Source: an uncultured Corynebacterium sp.
GTDB taxonomy: Bacteria; Actinomycetota; Actinomycetes; Mycobacteriales; Mycobacteriaceae
Length of the DNA stretch: 38,200 bases
Reading direction: 5' to 3'
Assembly (NCBI GenBank): GCA_943914355.1
Contig: CALUBS010000021.1
Location: 1 to 38,200 of the forward strand
Both the position numbers and the translations under genes were made by a program. The notes below the pieces were generated by a model, which was given only the letters and a program-made list of their open reading frames with translations, was not told where the DNA came from and ran no database searches. This document shows, in pieces, positions 1 through 8,429 of the stretch. Positions within the stretch are counted from its first letter, which is position 1, and each line of letters starts with the position of its first letter.

Positions 1-43
1 TACTGCAACCGGGAGGTTGTGGGAGAGTAAGTCACCGCCGACA
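1..43 (+). rRNA. rrf: 5S rRNA, 3' end (partial)
   Basis: The first 43 bases match the conserved 3' end of actinobacterial 5S rRNA: an arm with GGGAGGTTGTGGGAGAGTA followed by GTCACCGCCG, which pairs with the 5' end of the molecule lying outside the window. The 5' part is cut off by the window edge. It marks the end of an rrn operon read on the plus strand. Recognition is from memory of 5S consensus, not an alignment. Confidence 0.85.
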
Positions 44-81
44 CCAAACAACAAACAAACAACAAAATAAAGTTTGTACCG

Positions 82-124
82 AGAGGGGCAAGGACACCGA
101 TTCCAACGGTGTGCTTGCCCCTCT
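82..124 (+). terminator. rrn operon terminator hairpin
   Basis: Bases 82-98 pair with 108-124 in a 17-position stem with one G-G mismatch (93/113) and a 9-nt loop. The T-run after it is weak (TCTTC). Its position 40 nt after the 5S end fits an rRNA operon terminator. It overlaps the upstream ATG at 109, which argues against that ATG as the start of the next gene. Confidence 0.75.
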
Positions 125-159
125 TCTTCGTGATCCCAGAATTTTCTATACTGAATCCC

Positions 160-1341
160 ATGAGAACTCTTGCACAGGCGGTAACCGGTCTTGTCCGGTC
201 TAATGATCCCGATCTGAACAAAGGTGCCCGGGGCGTGTATTACAGTGACCGTATATATGAAGCCGCTGAGCTTTTAGAACAGGCAGAAGAGGATCCTGCA
301 CAACTTTCTGGGATCGTGCCGCCAAGTCCATCCGATATCGTGCTTGTTGGTCTAGATGCGGTAGAAGAGGTCCTCAAGACTATTCCTCGGGTCAATGACT
401 ACGCCCATGCCGTAAGGGATGCCGGCGAAGTCTTGGCGCGGGTAGTTTCCTCCGCGGCACAGCAAGCTAGTTATTCTGGTTGCGCTTTGGCCGACTGGTT
501 TATACGAATGAATCAGATTCTCCCAGCGGAAGAAATCGACCTCGACCCAGTCTATTTGGCACCTGCCTTTGGTGAAGAGGGGGTGGCTCGCATCCGTTCG
601 TGGAATACGGCGGAGCAAGGTAGTGGATACGTGGGGCGTCGGTTAGCGGTACTAGAAGGAACTAGTGAGGCCGTCCTTCGTACCCATGGTCTCAAGGGAA
701 GTGCGGCGTCGCGCTATGAGGAGATTATTGCCGGCCTTTGTGATATAGGCCGCTACGATCTTGCCTTCGATTGGTCCGAGAAGGCAGTTGGTGAGTGCGC
801 CCCAGCGGAAATCCGAAATATCGCCTCGGGTTGGGCCGTACTTGCTAAGGAGCATTTTCCCGAACACTCGGAGCGCGTGGCTCGCAGTGTATTCGACACA
901 TATCCAGAACTGTCGTTCGCTCAACAACTCTATGCTGCGGGCACCGACAAGGCGAAATCTGCGGCGCATATACAAGACACGTTGGCGGCGAAGCCGTGGG
1001 ACTTAGCGATGTTCCAGCACTTGTGCCTTGAAGACCCTGGACTTGCCTGGAGAACCGTCATAAAGGCGGGAATGGAGCAGTCAATGGCGCAACGATTCCT
1101 CGATGACCTCCCGGCTCAGGCTCTTCCCTTCGTTCGCGACGATGTCGCAACTTACCTAGATTCGACTAAGGTTGGTCGCGACATGGGCATCGAGCTGCTG
1201 CAGACCATGAGAGAAAAGTCGGCGGAACTTGGGGATCCCTGGGATGTGGACTTCAACGTGTTTTTGACAGGCCTGCGCCGTCGCTACGCCGAACGGCATG
1301 TCATTTTAAGGCGACTGGACGAGGTTTCCCTTATCGCTTGA
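160..1341 (+). CDS. hypothetical helical (TPR-like) protein, resembling C-terminal part of DUF6880/SWIM-associated proteins
   Basis: 393 codons. I chose ATG 160 over ATG 109 because 109 lies inside the rrn terminator stem. A -10-like TATACT (147-152) sits 7 nt before 160, which fits a leaderless transcript, and no Shine-Dalgarno is present. The protein looks almost wholly alpha-helical with no signal peptide or membrane segment. Residues about 190-330 have the spacing of TPR-like helical hairpins. The tail (FLTGLRRRYAERH...LRRLDEV) resembles the C-terminal end of SWIM-finger/DUF6880 proteins, but no zinc-binding cysteines are seen. Codon use is more AT-rich than in the housekeeping genes downstream, so it is probably accessory. 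Function unknown. It stands alone between an rRNA operon and a toxin-antitoxin pair. Confidence 0.7.
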   Translation: MRTLAQAVTGLVRSNDPDLNKGARGVYYSDRIYEAAELLEQAEEDPAQLSGIVPPSPSDIVLVGLDAVEEVLKTIPRVNDYAHAVRDAGEVLARVVSSAAQQASYSGCALADWFIRMNQILPAEEIDLDPVYLAPAFGEEGVARIRSWNTAEQGSGYVGRRLAVLEGTSEAVLRTHGLKGSAASRYEEIIAGLCDIGRYDLAFDWSEKAVGECAPAEIRNIASGWAVLAKEHFPEHSERVARSVFDTYPELSFAQQLYAAGTDKAKSAAHIQDTLAAKPWDLAMFQHLCLEDPGLAWRTVIKAGMEQSMAQRFLDDLPAQALPFVRDDVATYLDSTKVGRDMGIELLQTMREKSAELGDPWDVDFNVFLTGLRRRYAERHVILRRLDEVSLIA

Positions 1342-1441
1342 TTTGGTTACTGAGAAAACGCAAAATTCGTGACTATGAGTGTGCAGGAAGTCAGCATTAC
1401 AACGTGACTACAGCAAACCGCGGGCAATGCTCATGGGGTGG

Positions 1442-1478
1442 TGTACAAATCGTTTTACTTGTTGTAAACATGTTTACA
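1442..1478 (+). promoter_or_regulatory. toxin-antitoxin promoter with 16-bp palindromic operator
   Basis: TGTAAACATGTTTACA (1463-1478) is a perfect 16-bp palindrome whose last base is the A of the antitoxin ATG. It covers a -10-like TAAACA (1465-1470), which lies 17 nt after a -35-like TGTACA (1442-1447) and 7 nt before the ATG. A ribbon-helix-helix antitoxin bound here would block its own promoter. The promoter assignment and autoregulation are inferred; the palindrome is seen directly. Confidence 0.6.
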
Positions 1479-1714
1479 TGAGCGAGTCAGTAATTAGTTT
1501 GCGCGTTAACGCGAAGCAGAAAGAGCGCCTAGATGCGCTTGCTTCGCGGACTGGGCGGACTGGAGCCTTCTATCTTCGCAAGGCCCTAGATTCCTACCTC
1601 GATGAACTTGAGTATGTGTATGCGCTCGAAGCCGAATCCGAAGCAGCCCGACGCGGAGAATTGGACACGATCTCTTTGCAGGATTTAGAGGACGAGTGTG
1701 GTTTGGTCGATTGA
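1478..1714 (+). CDS. RelB-type ribbon-helix-helix antitoxin
   Basis: 78 codons. The N-terminal part (SESVISLRVNAKQKERLDALA) has the beta-strand plus two-helix pattern of ribbon-helix-helix DNA-binding antitoxins. The acidic C-terminal tail (LEAESEAARRGELD...DLEDECGLVD) is the usual toxin-wrapping segment. ATG 1478 is chosen because the family motif starts right there; the in-frame ATG at 1379 would add residues unlike the family. There is no Shine-Dalgarno, and the ATG directly abuts an operator-like palindrome, suggesting a leaderless autoregulated transcript. It overlaps the toxin gene by 17 nt, typical of translational coupling in type II modules. Family (RelB/DinJ-like) is confident; the subfamily is not. 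Confidence 0.8.
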   Translation: MSESVISLRVNAKQKERLDALASRTGRTGAFYLRKALDSYLDELEYVYALEAESEAARRGELDTISLQDLEDECGLVD

Positions 1715-1961
1715 GTTCACCCCGCGTGCGGCGAAGGCGTTCCGGAAGCTCGACAAACCGGTACAGAAACAAATCAGTAAGTTTCTTCGTGAGGTAGCAG
1801 AGTTAGACGATCCTCGTGTGCGCGGTAAGGGGCTCGTCGCGGACAAGTCTGGATTGTGGCGGTGGAGAGTAGAGGATTATCGAGTGATTGTTTCCATCCT
1901 CGATGAAACGGTGGTCGTCAACGTCATCGATGTAGGACATCGACGCAATATTTACCTTTAA
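1698..1961 (+). CDS. RelE/ParE-family toxin
   Basis: 87 codons from GTG 1698, preceded by AGAGGA (1687-1692) inside the antitoxin gene. The start motif WSIEFTPRAAKAFRKLD, the middle GLWRWRVEDYRVI and the end VVNVIDVGHRRNIY are the canonical RelE-superfamily pattern: beta strand, helical hairpin, then a sheet bearing the conserved arginines and the terminal H-R-x-x-I-Y. RelE toxins cleave mRNA in the ribosomal A site, while ParE relatives poison gyrase; the GHRR..IY ending favours RelE. It overlaps the antitoxin by 17 nt. The unit lies next to an rRNA operon, a common place for acquired genes. Confidence 0.85.
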   Translation: MVWSIEFTPRAAKAFRKLDKPVQKQISKFLREVAELDDPRVRGKGLVADKSGLWRWRVEDYRVIVSILDETVVVNVIDVGHRRNIYL

Positions 1962-1981
1962 CCATTTGGCAAAGGTAAAAG

Positions 1982-2009
1982 AAAAAGCACCAGAAACAAT
2001 CTGGTGCTT
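1982..2009 (-). terminator. terminator of the helicase operon (minus strand)
   Basis: Bases 1985-1994 pair perfectly with 2000-2009 (10 bp, 5-nt loop). On the minus strand the hairpin is followed by T5 (complement of 1982-1986), making a good intrinsic terminator about 11 nt after the DUF3239 stop. On the plus strand no T-run follows, so it serves the toxin gene poorly. Confidence 0.8.
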
Positions 2010-2020
2010 GAGAGTCCTGA

Positions 2021-2653
2021 CTAGAGGACGAGCAGGTCATAGCGGGTGGATTTGACATCGGAAAGCCGCTTTCGGGCGCGCTCTAGGCGCTGCCATTGTT
2101 CCTGGGGGATGGATTTGCGGGCGATGGTGACGGTTTCAGCATCGGGGGTTCCCCAAGCAATGGGCATGGGGGAGATTTGCTGCCAATGCTCCTTATCGGA
2201 AGTAGAACGCTGGCCGGACACAGCGGCGACAGGCACCTTGGTGCCCACGGTGCATTGGACGCCGGGAATGGAGGTTACCGTGCGCAGGCACGCGCCCCAG
2301 CGTGGGGGAAGGGACGGATCCACATTGGTATTCACCAAGGCAAGAAGGATCATGTCCCGCTCGTTGACCTGTGCGATGACGGCGGGAGCGAGCGGATAAG
2401 AATCATAGAGGGATTGGGCCGTTCCTACCTTGCTTGCGGCGGCGACGCCGACGATGGCAACGACGATGCCAAAGAGGATGAGCCCTAAGCCCAAGGTGAT
2501 TCCCCAGGAAAAGCTCCACCAGACGGCGGCGCCGGCGATGATCAGGATGAGGCCGAAGATAAGCCCGGATACGCGAAGCCGGTTGGAATCACGCAATAAC
2601 TCGTTATTGGCCTTGGCAAAGGACTCGTCAACGTCGAACTTAAAGATCTTCAT
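2021..2653 (-). CDS. DUF3239 membrane protein
   Basis: 210 codons. A short cytoplasmic N-terminus (MKIFKFDVDESFAKAN) is followed by two adjacent hydrophobic helices at about residues 30-48 and 50-72, then a soluble domain of about 130 residues with VQCTVGTKVPVAAVSG and PIAWGTPDAETVTIA. I recognise this as the corynebacterial DUF3239 family; function is not known. ATG 2653 shares a 4-bp ATGA overlap with the stop of the XPB helicase gene, so translation is very probably coupled and it is the last gene of a three-gene operon closed by the terminator at 1982-2009. A membrane protein coupled to a DNA helicase is unexpected, and any functional link is inference. Confidence 0.85.
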   Translation of the reverse strand: MKIFKFDVDESFAKANNELLRDSNRLRVSGLIFGLILIIAGAAVWWSFSWGITLGLGLILFGIVVAIVGVAAASKVGTAQSLYDSYPLAPAVIAQVNERDMILLALVNTNVDPSLPPRWGACLRTVTSIPGVQCTVGTKVPVAAVSGQRSTSDKEHWQQISPMPIAWGTPDAETVTIARKSIPQEQWQRLERARKRLSDVKSTRYDLLVL

Positions 2654-4275
2654 TGGCCTAAGTCTACTGCGTCCATGAGCCGGTAGGCATATCCTTGCTC
2701 GGCGAGGAAGCGTTGGCGGTGCATAGCGTAGTCCGCATCTAGGCTGTCGCGGGTGACTAGCGTATAAAAGAGCGCCGCGGTTTCCTTCGGACGCAGCAGG
2801 CGGCCGAGGCGTTGTGCTTCCTCTTGGCGGGAGCCAAAGGTGCCGGAGACCTGGATGGCTAGTGCAGCTTCGGGCAGGTCAATGGAGAAGTTGGCCACTT
2901 TGGATACGACGAGGATGGATAGCACGCCCTTACGAAATTGCTGGAAGAGCTTTTCGCGCTTGGCGGTAGAGGTGGTGCCATCGATGACGGGGGCATCGAG
3001 GTGTTCACCTAATTCGCGCAGTTGGTCCACGTATCCGCCGATGATGAGCGCTTGCTGGTCGTGGGAAGCAAGGATCTTATCGACGGCGCGGAGCTTAGCC
3101 GAGGCTTGTGCGGCGATGCGGTAGCGGTCGCGCGGCTGCGCGGTGGCATAGAGCATGCGTTCTTCCGGATCCATATCCACGCGGACCTCGATGCACTCCG
3201 CGGTGGCGATGTAGCCGGCCATTTCCAGCTCTTTCCACGGCGCATCGTAACGCTTCGGTCCGATGAGGGAGAACACATCGCCTTCACGGCCATCCTCGCG
3301 CACGAGGGTGGCGGTAAGCCCTAGCCGGCGCCGCGATTGCAGGTCCGAGGTCATGCGGAATACGGGTGCGGGAAGCAGGTGGACCTCGTCGTAGATAATA
3401 AGGCCCCAGTCGCGGGAATCGAAGAGCTCGAGGGCGCGGTATTCACCCTTGGTTTTCCGCGTGACCACTTGATAGGTGGCGATGGTAATCGGCTTGATTT
3501 CCTTCTTCTCGCCGGAGTATTCGCCGATATCGTTTGGAGAAAGCGTGGTGCGGCGCAGCAGCTCGTCGCGCCACTGGCGGCCGGCGACGGTATTGGTGAC
3601 CAAGATGAGGGTGGTGGATTGCGCCTTTGCCATGGCGGCGGCACCGACGATGGTTTTGCCGGCACCGCAGGGCAGCACGACGACGCCGGAGCCGCCGGAC
3701 CAGAAGGCATCGGTGGCGTATTCCTGGTAATCGCGCAGGTGCCAGCCGTCCTCGTTGAGCGCGATGGGGTGAGATTCGCCGTCGATATAGCCGGCAAGGT
3801 CTTCGGCGGGCCAGCCGGCCTTGAGGAGTTCTTGCTTGAGGCGGCCGCGTTCTGAAGGAGCCACGGCGATGGTGTTGTCATCGATGCGCGAACCCAGCAG
3901 TTTTCCTACCTTGCCGCGGGAGAGCTCGGTGAGGATAGCGGGCTCTTCGGATTCGAGGATGAGCCCGTGGGCGGGGTGCGCCTGGAGGCGGACGCGGCCG
4001 TAGCGGGACATGGTCTCGGCGACATCGACAAGCAGCGATTGCGGGACCGGGAACCGGGAGTAGGTTTCTAGGACATCGACGACCTGCTCGGCGTCGTGCC
4101 CGGCGGCGCGGGCATTCCAGAGTGCCAGGGAAGTAATGCGGTAGGTATGCACGTGCTCTGGGGCGCGCTCCAGCTCCGCGAACGGCGCGAGGGCGGTGCG
4201 CGCAGCTGCGGAATCTGGATGATCGACTTCCAGCAAGACGGTCTTGTCCGACTGCACAATCAGTGGTCCGTTCAT
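2650..4275 (-). CDS. xpb: XPB-type DNA repair helicase (ERCC3/RAD25 family, superfamily 2)
   Basis: 541 codons. An N-terminal XPB-specific region (about 1-170) precedes two RecA-like domains. Visible motifs: Walker A CGAGKT (about 203-208), DEVH Walker B (296-299), motif III LTAT (320-323), the XPB signature RED (326-328) and motif VI QRLGRLLR (488-495). Bacterial XPB proteins are ATP-driven 3'-5' DNA unwinding enzymes found in mycobacteria and other actinobacteria. The length is usual for the family and all catalytic motifs are intact. ATG 4275 overlaps the stop of the upstream helicase-associated gene by 4 bp, and its own stop overlaps the DUF3239 start by 4 bp, so all three are translationally coupled. 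Role in repair is family knowledge; the partner relation is inference. Confidence 0.93.
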   Translation of the reverse strand: MNGPLIVQSDKTVLLEVDHPDSAAARTALAPFAELERAPEHVHTYRITSLALWNARAAGHDAEQVVDVLETYSRFPVPQSLLVDVAETMSRYGRVRLQAHPAHGLILESEEPAILTELSRGKVGKLLGSRIDDNTIAVAPSERGRLKQELLKAGWPAEDLAGYIDGESHPIALNEDGWHLRDYQEYATDAFWSGGSGVVVLPCGAGKTIVGAAAMAKAQSTTLILVTNTVAGRQWRDELLRRTTLSPNDIGEYSGEKKEIKPITIATYQVVTRKTKGEYRALELFDSRDWGLIIYDEVHLLPAPVFRMTSDLQSRRRLGLTATLVREDGREGDVFSLIGPKRYDAPWKELEMAGYIATAECIEVRVDMDPEERMLYATAQPRDRYRIAAQASAKLRAVDKILASHDQQALIIGGYVDQLRELGEHLDAPVIDGTTSTAKREKLFQQFRKGVLSILVVSKVANFSIDLPEAALAIQVSGTFGSRQEEAQRLGRLLRPKETAALFYTLVTRDSLDADYAMHRQRFLAEQGYAYRLMDAVDLGQ

Positions 4276-6299
4276 GCGTCTAGGGTAACGGAGGTGATGC
4301 GGTGCAAGGGAAACCGGATGGTGGAGCCATCGGCGGCGCGGGCATCGATTTGGCCACCGGCGACGGTCAGTGGGGTGACGGTGCGGGTCTTGGTATTGCC
4401 ATTTTTATCGGCGTAGCCAATGGTGATGGGGCGTGCGGTGCGCGCGGCGGCGTGGACCAGATCCAGGTTGGGCAGGCTCGGGGCCTCGCCGGTGGTGAGG
4501 TTGCGCAGCGCACGCGCGATATCCGGCGGCGCGGCCTGGGCGCGAGGGCTGGGTGTGGGAAGCGTTGCGGGCTCGGGCGCGATGGACAAGCTAGCGCCGT
4601 TTTCGTCCTCGGCAGCGGGGGAGAGGCCGTTTTCGCGCAGGCGCTCCAACAGCTCGCTGACGCGCAGCTGGGAAATCGCGACCGTGGGGGCCAGCAGGCG
4701 CAGCGGAGCGGCCTTCGCGGCGATCTGCAAGAGGGCTGGGTCCTCGCTGCGCAGGTAGGACAGGGCAGGACCGGAGCGCAAGGTGCCGTGGCGCTTGGTG
4801 ATGTCCTCGATGTGGAACTCCAATGTATGCGGGACATCGCCATGCGCGGCGAAGAAATCGCGGATCTCCGTGCCCGTCATCCCGCGGTCGAGGCCGCGGC
4901 GAAGGGAGGCATCGCTAATGCGGTAAACGCTGGCGAGTCCTGGTGATTCCAAGTCCGCGAGGGACTCCAGGGTGTGGTGGGCCGCGGGCTCGAGGGGCCC
5001 TGGCACTAGCACGGTCATATCCGCCTGGACCAGGAAATAGTCGATGGTGTCGGGGGTGAGGGTATCGGCGGCATCGAAGCCATCGATAAGCACGCTGGTG
5101 GCTCGCCCGAGCGCGATGGCGCCGATCCATTCCGCCTCGCGGTGCAGCTCCTCGATGGTCTCTGGGGAGGTGTGCGTGGCAAAAAGGGGAAAGGAAAAAT
5201 GCAGATCCGCTTGAAATTCAGCTGCGGACAGCGGCTGTGCGGAGTTGAGGTAAACATCGAGGATATGCCGGCGAAACTTGGGCAGGCGGTCGGTGCTGGC
5301 GGCGAGTACCCGGCCAGATTCCCACGGGGTCCAGGGGGAGTGTTCCCAGGCCACGAGGAGCACGCGCCACTGCGCGGCTAATCCTGCATCGAGCCACTCT
5401 TGGGCGGAATCGGTGGGTGCAAGGAAGTTTCCCTCGTACCCGGACGGTTCGCCGCGGTTGATAAGCCGCGCGGACAGGCCAAGCGTAATCAGGCGGCGCA
5501 GTTCTGGTTCCGCGATGTCCAGCTGCTTGCTGAGCTGGGCAAGGGGGCGCACGCCGACGGTTTTATCCTTGAGCAGCTCGATCGGCCGGGCACCGAGGGA
5601 AGAAATCAGCTGTTGCATGCCGCGCACCACGGACAGGCCCGCGGCGGTACCGGCGTCATCGGCCTTGCGGTCAACGGTGGGCTCGCCGCGCCGCGCGGAG
5701 GGCTCGGTGGGAATGTAGGGGACGGTCTGCCCCTTCATGGCGCGGTGCACCTCGCGCGGGAGGCGAACGGTCTGGGAGTCGACGCGCTGCAAGAGATGCT
5801 TGGCAATCAGCCGCGGCACGGGGTGGGACGGATTGGTCTCGCGGGTGGTACCGATGCCATTGGAGCGCGCCAGGGTGGCAAGGACGTGGCGTTCGTCTTC
5901 AGCAAGGGTATCGATTGTTGCGGGCGATACCTCGAGCTGATTAAGCAGCGACCAGCCGGTGGGCAGCGCAGGCATGACCTCTGGCGGAATCTGCACCGCG
6001 CCAAAGGCGAGGCCGCGTTCCTTGAGCTCGCGGGTGATGGCGGGGTTGTGGTCTTCTACCTCTGCAAGTTCGCCGCCGCGCTTGGCGATGTCCTCCAGTA
6101 CCGCCAACTGCTGTGCGTTACACTCCGCTAGCGCTCGGGCGATAGAGGTGCGCAAGAGGAGTCGCGTGGCCAGTGCCGCGATGGAGGGCGGCAGCGGGGC
6201 TAAAACATCGGGGCGGTGGCGAAGGATGGTGGCCAGTTCTTCTTCTGAAAGGGAATTAAGCCAGGTGCGAAAATGCGGGAGGTGGGAGGACTGAGTCAT
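4272..6299 (-). CDS. helicase-associated (Helicase_C_3) domain protein, XPB partner
   Basis: 675 codons. It begins with a short helical segment (FRTWLNSLSEEELATILRHRP, about 9-29) and a region of winged-helix-like repeats. A Helicase_C_3-type domain (about 390-540) shows IDYFLVQADMTVLVPGPLEP, LASVYRISDASLRRGLDRG and the IEDITKRHG..R run. There is no Walker A or DEAD motif, so it is not a helicase itself. A small WYL-like beta segment closes it (ITIGYADKNGNTKTRTV...FPLHRITSVTL). The same neighbour stands beside XPB in mycobacteria, as I recall. Its stop overlaps the XPB start by 4 bp. Upstream on the minus strand a TAAAAT (6316-6311) lies 11 nt before ATG 6299, giving a nearly leaderless message. 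A DNA-handling partner of XPB is likely but not shown. Confidence 0.85.
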   Translation of the reverse strand: MTQSSHLPHFRTWLNSLSEEELATILRHRPDVLAPLPPSIAALATRLLLRTSIARALAECNAQQLAVLEDIAKRGGELAEVEDHNPAITRELKERGLAFGAVQIPPEVMPALPTGWSLLNQLEVSPATIDTLAEDERHVLATLARSNGIGTTRETNPSHPVPRLIAKHLLQRVDSQTVRLPREVHRAMKGQTVPYIPTEPSARRGEPTVDRKADDAGTAAGLSVVRGMQQLISSLGARPIELLKDKTVGVRPLAQLSKQLDIAEPELRRLITLGLSARLINRGEPSGYEGNFLAPTDSAQEWLDAGLAAQWRVLLVAWEHSPWTPWESGRVLAASTDRLPKFRRHILDVYLNSAQPLSAAEFQADLHFSFPLFATHTSPETIEELHREAEWIGAIALGRATSVLIDGFDAADTLTPDTIDYFLVQADMTVLVPGPLEPAAHHTLESLADLESPGLASVYRISDASLRRGLDRGMTGTEIRDFFAAHGDVPHTLEFHIEDITKRHGTLRSGPALSYLRSEDPALLQIAAKAAPLRLLAPTVAISQLRVSELLERLRENGLSPAAEDENGASLSIAPEPATLPTPSPRAQAAPPDIARALRNLTTGEAPSLPNLDLVHAAARTARPITIGYADKNGNTKTRTVTPLTVAGGQIDARAADGSTIRFPLHRITSVTLDA

Positions 6300-6364
6300 G
6301 ATAAATCACAATTTTAGCGCCCGATTGAGTTACGTTTTTGCCCGAGGTTTGAAATAATAAAGCT

Positions 6365-6550
6365 ATGTCGAATGAAAAGAATGGCTTTGTTTCCCCGGCG
6401 TGGCCGGACAATGAACACCGCGAGCATGCAATTACGGAAATTTCTGCGCCTTTTGCTGGTGCTTCCAGCCCCTACGGCGACGATCTGGTGCTGCCGATGC
6501 CGGCAGAGAAGTTGAACTACGTTCATCCTTATACCCGCATCAACCGCTAA
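6365..6550 (+). CDS. small conserved hypothetical protein
   Basis: 61 codons, soluble, no signal peptide. The ending DDLVLPMPAEKLNYVHPYTRINR is ordered and codon use is like the neighbours. I recall a small conserved corynebacterial gene in this place beside rpf1, but not a function. No Shine-Dalgarno precedes ATG 6365; AATAAT (6353-6358) lies 6 nt upstream, compatible with leaderless expression. A strong terminator starts one base after the stop, which supports a real transcription unit. It is divergent from the helicase operon, and the promoters share bases 6300-6364. Confidence 0.65.
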   Translation: MSNEKNGFVSPAWPDNEHREHAITEISAPFAGASSPYGDDLVLPMPAEKLNYVHPYTRINR

Positions 6551-6586
6551 AAATTCCCCTTGCCGTGAAAGGCAAGGGGAATTTTT
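6551..6586. terminator. bidirectional terminator between small ORF and rpf1
   Basis: Bases 6551-6564 pair perfectly with 6571-6584 (14 bp, loop GTGAAA). T5 follows on the plus strand (6582-6586), and a T-run also follows on the minus strand, so it serves both the small gene at 6365-6550 and the convergent rpf1. Confidence 0.92.
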
Positions 6587-6596
6587 ATGCGCTTTT

Positions 6597-7265
<669 letters not shown>

Positions 7266-7421
7266 CTAGAAGAAAGGATGGGCAGGGAAACCTTCTTTGC
7301 GGCGACACTGAGGGCCAGCGTAGTGGTTTATAACGAAATAGTCACGTTCTGGGCACTAAATGGGAAAGAATTGAGACTATTGTGGTTCCGTCCGCAATAT
7401 TTCCGCAGGTAGTGACCGTGT

Positions 7422-7437
7422 TGTGAACTATGTCACA
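7422..7437. promoter_or_regulatory. GlxR (Crp-type) binding site between rpf1 and the cold-shock gene
   Basis: TGTGAACTATGTCACA matches the GlxR consensus TGTGANNTANNTCACA at every fixed position. It lies 204 bp upstream of the rpf1 start and 75 bp upstream of the cold-shock gene start. GlxR is the cAMP-responsive global regulator of corynebacteria. The remaining intergenic DNA (7218-7512) holds a TATAAA-like -10 for rpf1 near 7326-7332 (minus) and TATAAC/TAAACT boxes near 7460-7480 (plus). Which gene GlxR controls cannot be told from sequence. Confidence 0.8.
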
Positions 7438-7512
7438 CAACACGTGGAACTTCTGTTCTGTATAACTTCCAGCTAAACTTAAGAATTTACCCAAGAGAAG
7501 AGGTGGATACCT

Positions 7513-7893
7513 ATGCCCATTGGCAAAGTGAAGTGGTATGACGCCGAGAAAGGTTTCGGTTTCGTTAGCAACCCGGGCGATGAAGACGTCTACGTCGGCC
7601 GGAATGTCCTGCCCAAGGGAGTAGAAGAAATCTTTCCGGGCCAGCGCATCGAATTCGATTTCGCGGCGGGGCGCCGCGGACCGCAGGCGCTGCGGGTGCG
7701 CGTGCTGGATAAGCCGCGCCGCCGCACGCCGTCGCGCAAGCCGGAAGAGCTCGGCAGCATGGTCTCTGATGTTATGACCCTGCTGGAATCCCAGGTGCAG
7801 CCGGTGCTGAACTCGGGTCGCTACCCCGAGCGCAAGACTGGGCGCCAAGTAGCAGAAATCCTCCGCGCAATTGCGAAGGATTTAGATAGTTAA
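7513..7893 (+). CDS. cspB: cold-shock-domain nucleic-acid-binding protein (CspB-type, C-terminally extended)
   Basis: 126 codons. The cold-shock domain (1-64) begins GKVKWYDAEKGFGFV, with the RNP1 motif KGFGFV and an RNP2-like DVYVG. The usual RNP2 is VFVH, so the histidine is replaced here. A basic linker (KPRRRTPSRKP) and a C-terminal helical extension of about 50 residues follow, making it nearly twice the length of single-domain cold-shock proteins. C. glutamicum has an equivalent long gene next to rpf1. The likely role is binding single-stranded RNA or DNA. GAAGAGG before ATG 7513 is the ribosome site. The stop codon overlaps the stop of the convergent DUF2771 gene (shared TTAA). Confidence 0.9.
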   Translation: MPIGKVKWYDAEKGFGFVSNPGDEDVYVGRNVLPKGVEEIFPGQRIEFDFAAGRRGPQALRVRVLDKPRRRTPSRKPEELGSMVSDVMTLLESQVQPVLNSGRYPERKTGRQVAEILRAIAKDLDS

Positions 7894-8423
7894 TCATCCA
7901 TGGTGGATAGGGACCACACGGTGGCGAGGGGGGTTTCTTCGCCATCGTCGTCGGTGCCAATCATGAGGGAGGAGACTTCCACCACCATGAGCCGGGGGCG
8001 CTCGCCAGTCGATGCCTCGATGGGTTCTACCGAACCGGGGATATCTACCTCGGTCGTTTCATTTGCACCATGAGTGGTTTCGTCATTGGCGGCGGGGTCA
8101 TCATAAATGGACAGCACCTTCCATTCGTGATTAGAAATCTCCCCGGGAATTTCCAGATGCAAGGTGTCATCCTCGCCCACCGTTAGTTGGGGGACATCGC
8201 CTTCGGGGCAATCGGTTCCCGGCTCGCATACGAGGTAGGGCGTGACCTCCTTGGTGTTATCCCCCACGGAGGCGGTAATAGCAATCTCGCTCGGCTCCGG
8301 GCCCGGGCGCGAATTGCGCCAGCTCTGAAAGATCACCACGGAGGCGACGATGACCGCCACGACCACGATGAGCGCGAGGATTTGCAGCAGCGACTTTTTC
8401 CTTGCTTCCTTACGGGTTGCCAT
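7890..8423 (-). CDS. DUF2771 membrane-anchored protein
   Basis: 177 codons. A basic N-terminus (MATRKEARKKS) and one hydrophobic helix (about 13-33, LLQILALIVVVAVIVASVVIF) without a lipobox form a type II membrane anchor. The rest is an acidic extracytoplasmic domain with CEPGTDC, two cysteines that could pair outside the cell. I recognise the corynebacterial DUF2771 family; function is unknown. It lies 6 nt downstream of the lipoprotein gene at 8430-9203 on the same strand, so the two probably form an operon. Its stop overlaps that of the convergent cold-shock gene by 4 bp, with no terminator between them. Confidence 0.85.
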   Translation of the reverse strand: MATRKEARKKSLLQILALIVVVAVIVASVVIFQSWRNSRPGPEPSEIAITASVGDNTKEVTPYLVCEPGTDCPEGDVPQLTVGEDDTLHLEIPGEISNHEWKVLSIYDDPAANDETTHGANETTEVDIPGSVEPIEASTGERPRLMVVEVSSLMIGTDDDGEETPLATVWSLSTMDD

Positions 8424-8429
8424 GGCCCA

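Noticed and set aside
2046..2488. Plus-strand open frames opposite DUF3239
   Set aside because: Shadow frames of a recognised gene with no ribosome site and no family pattern.
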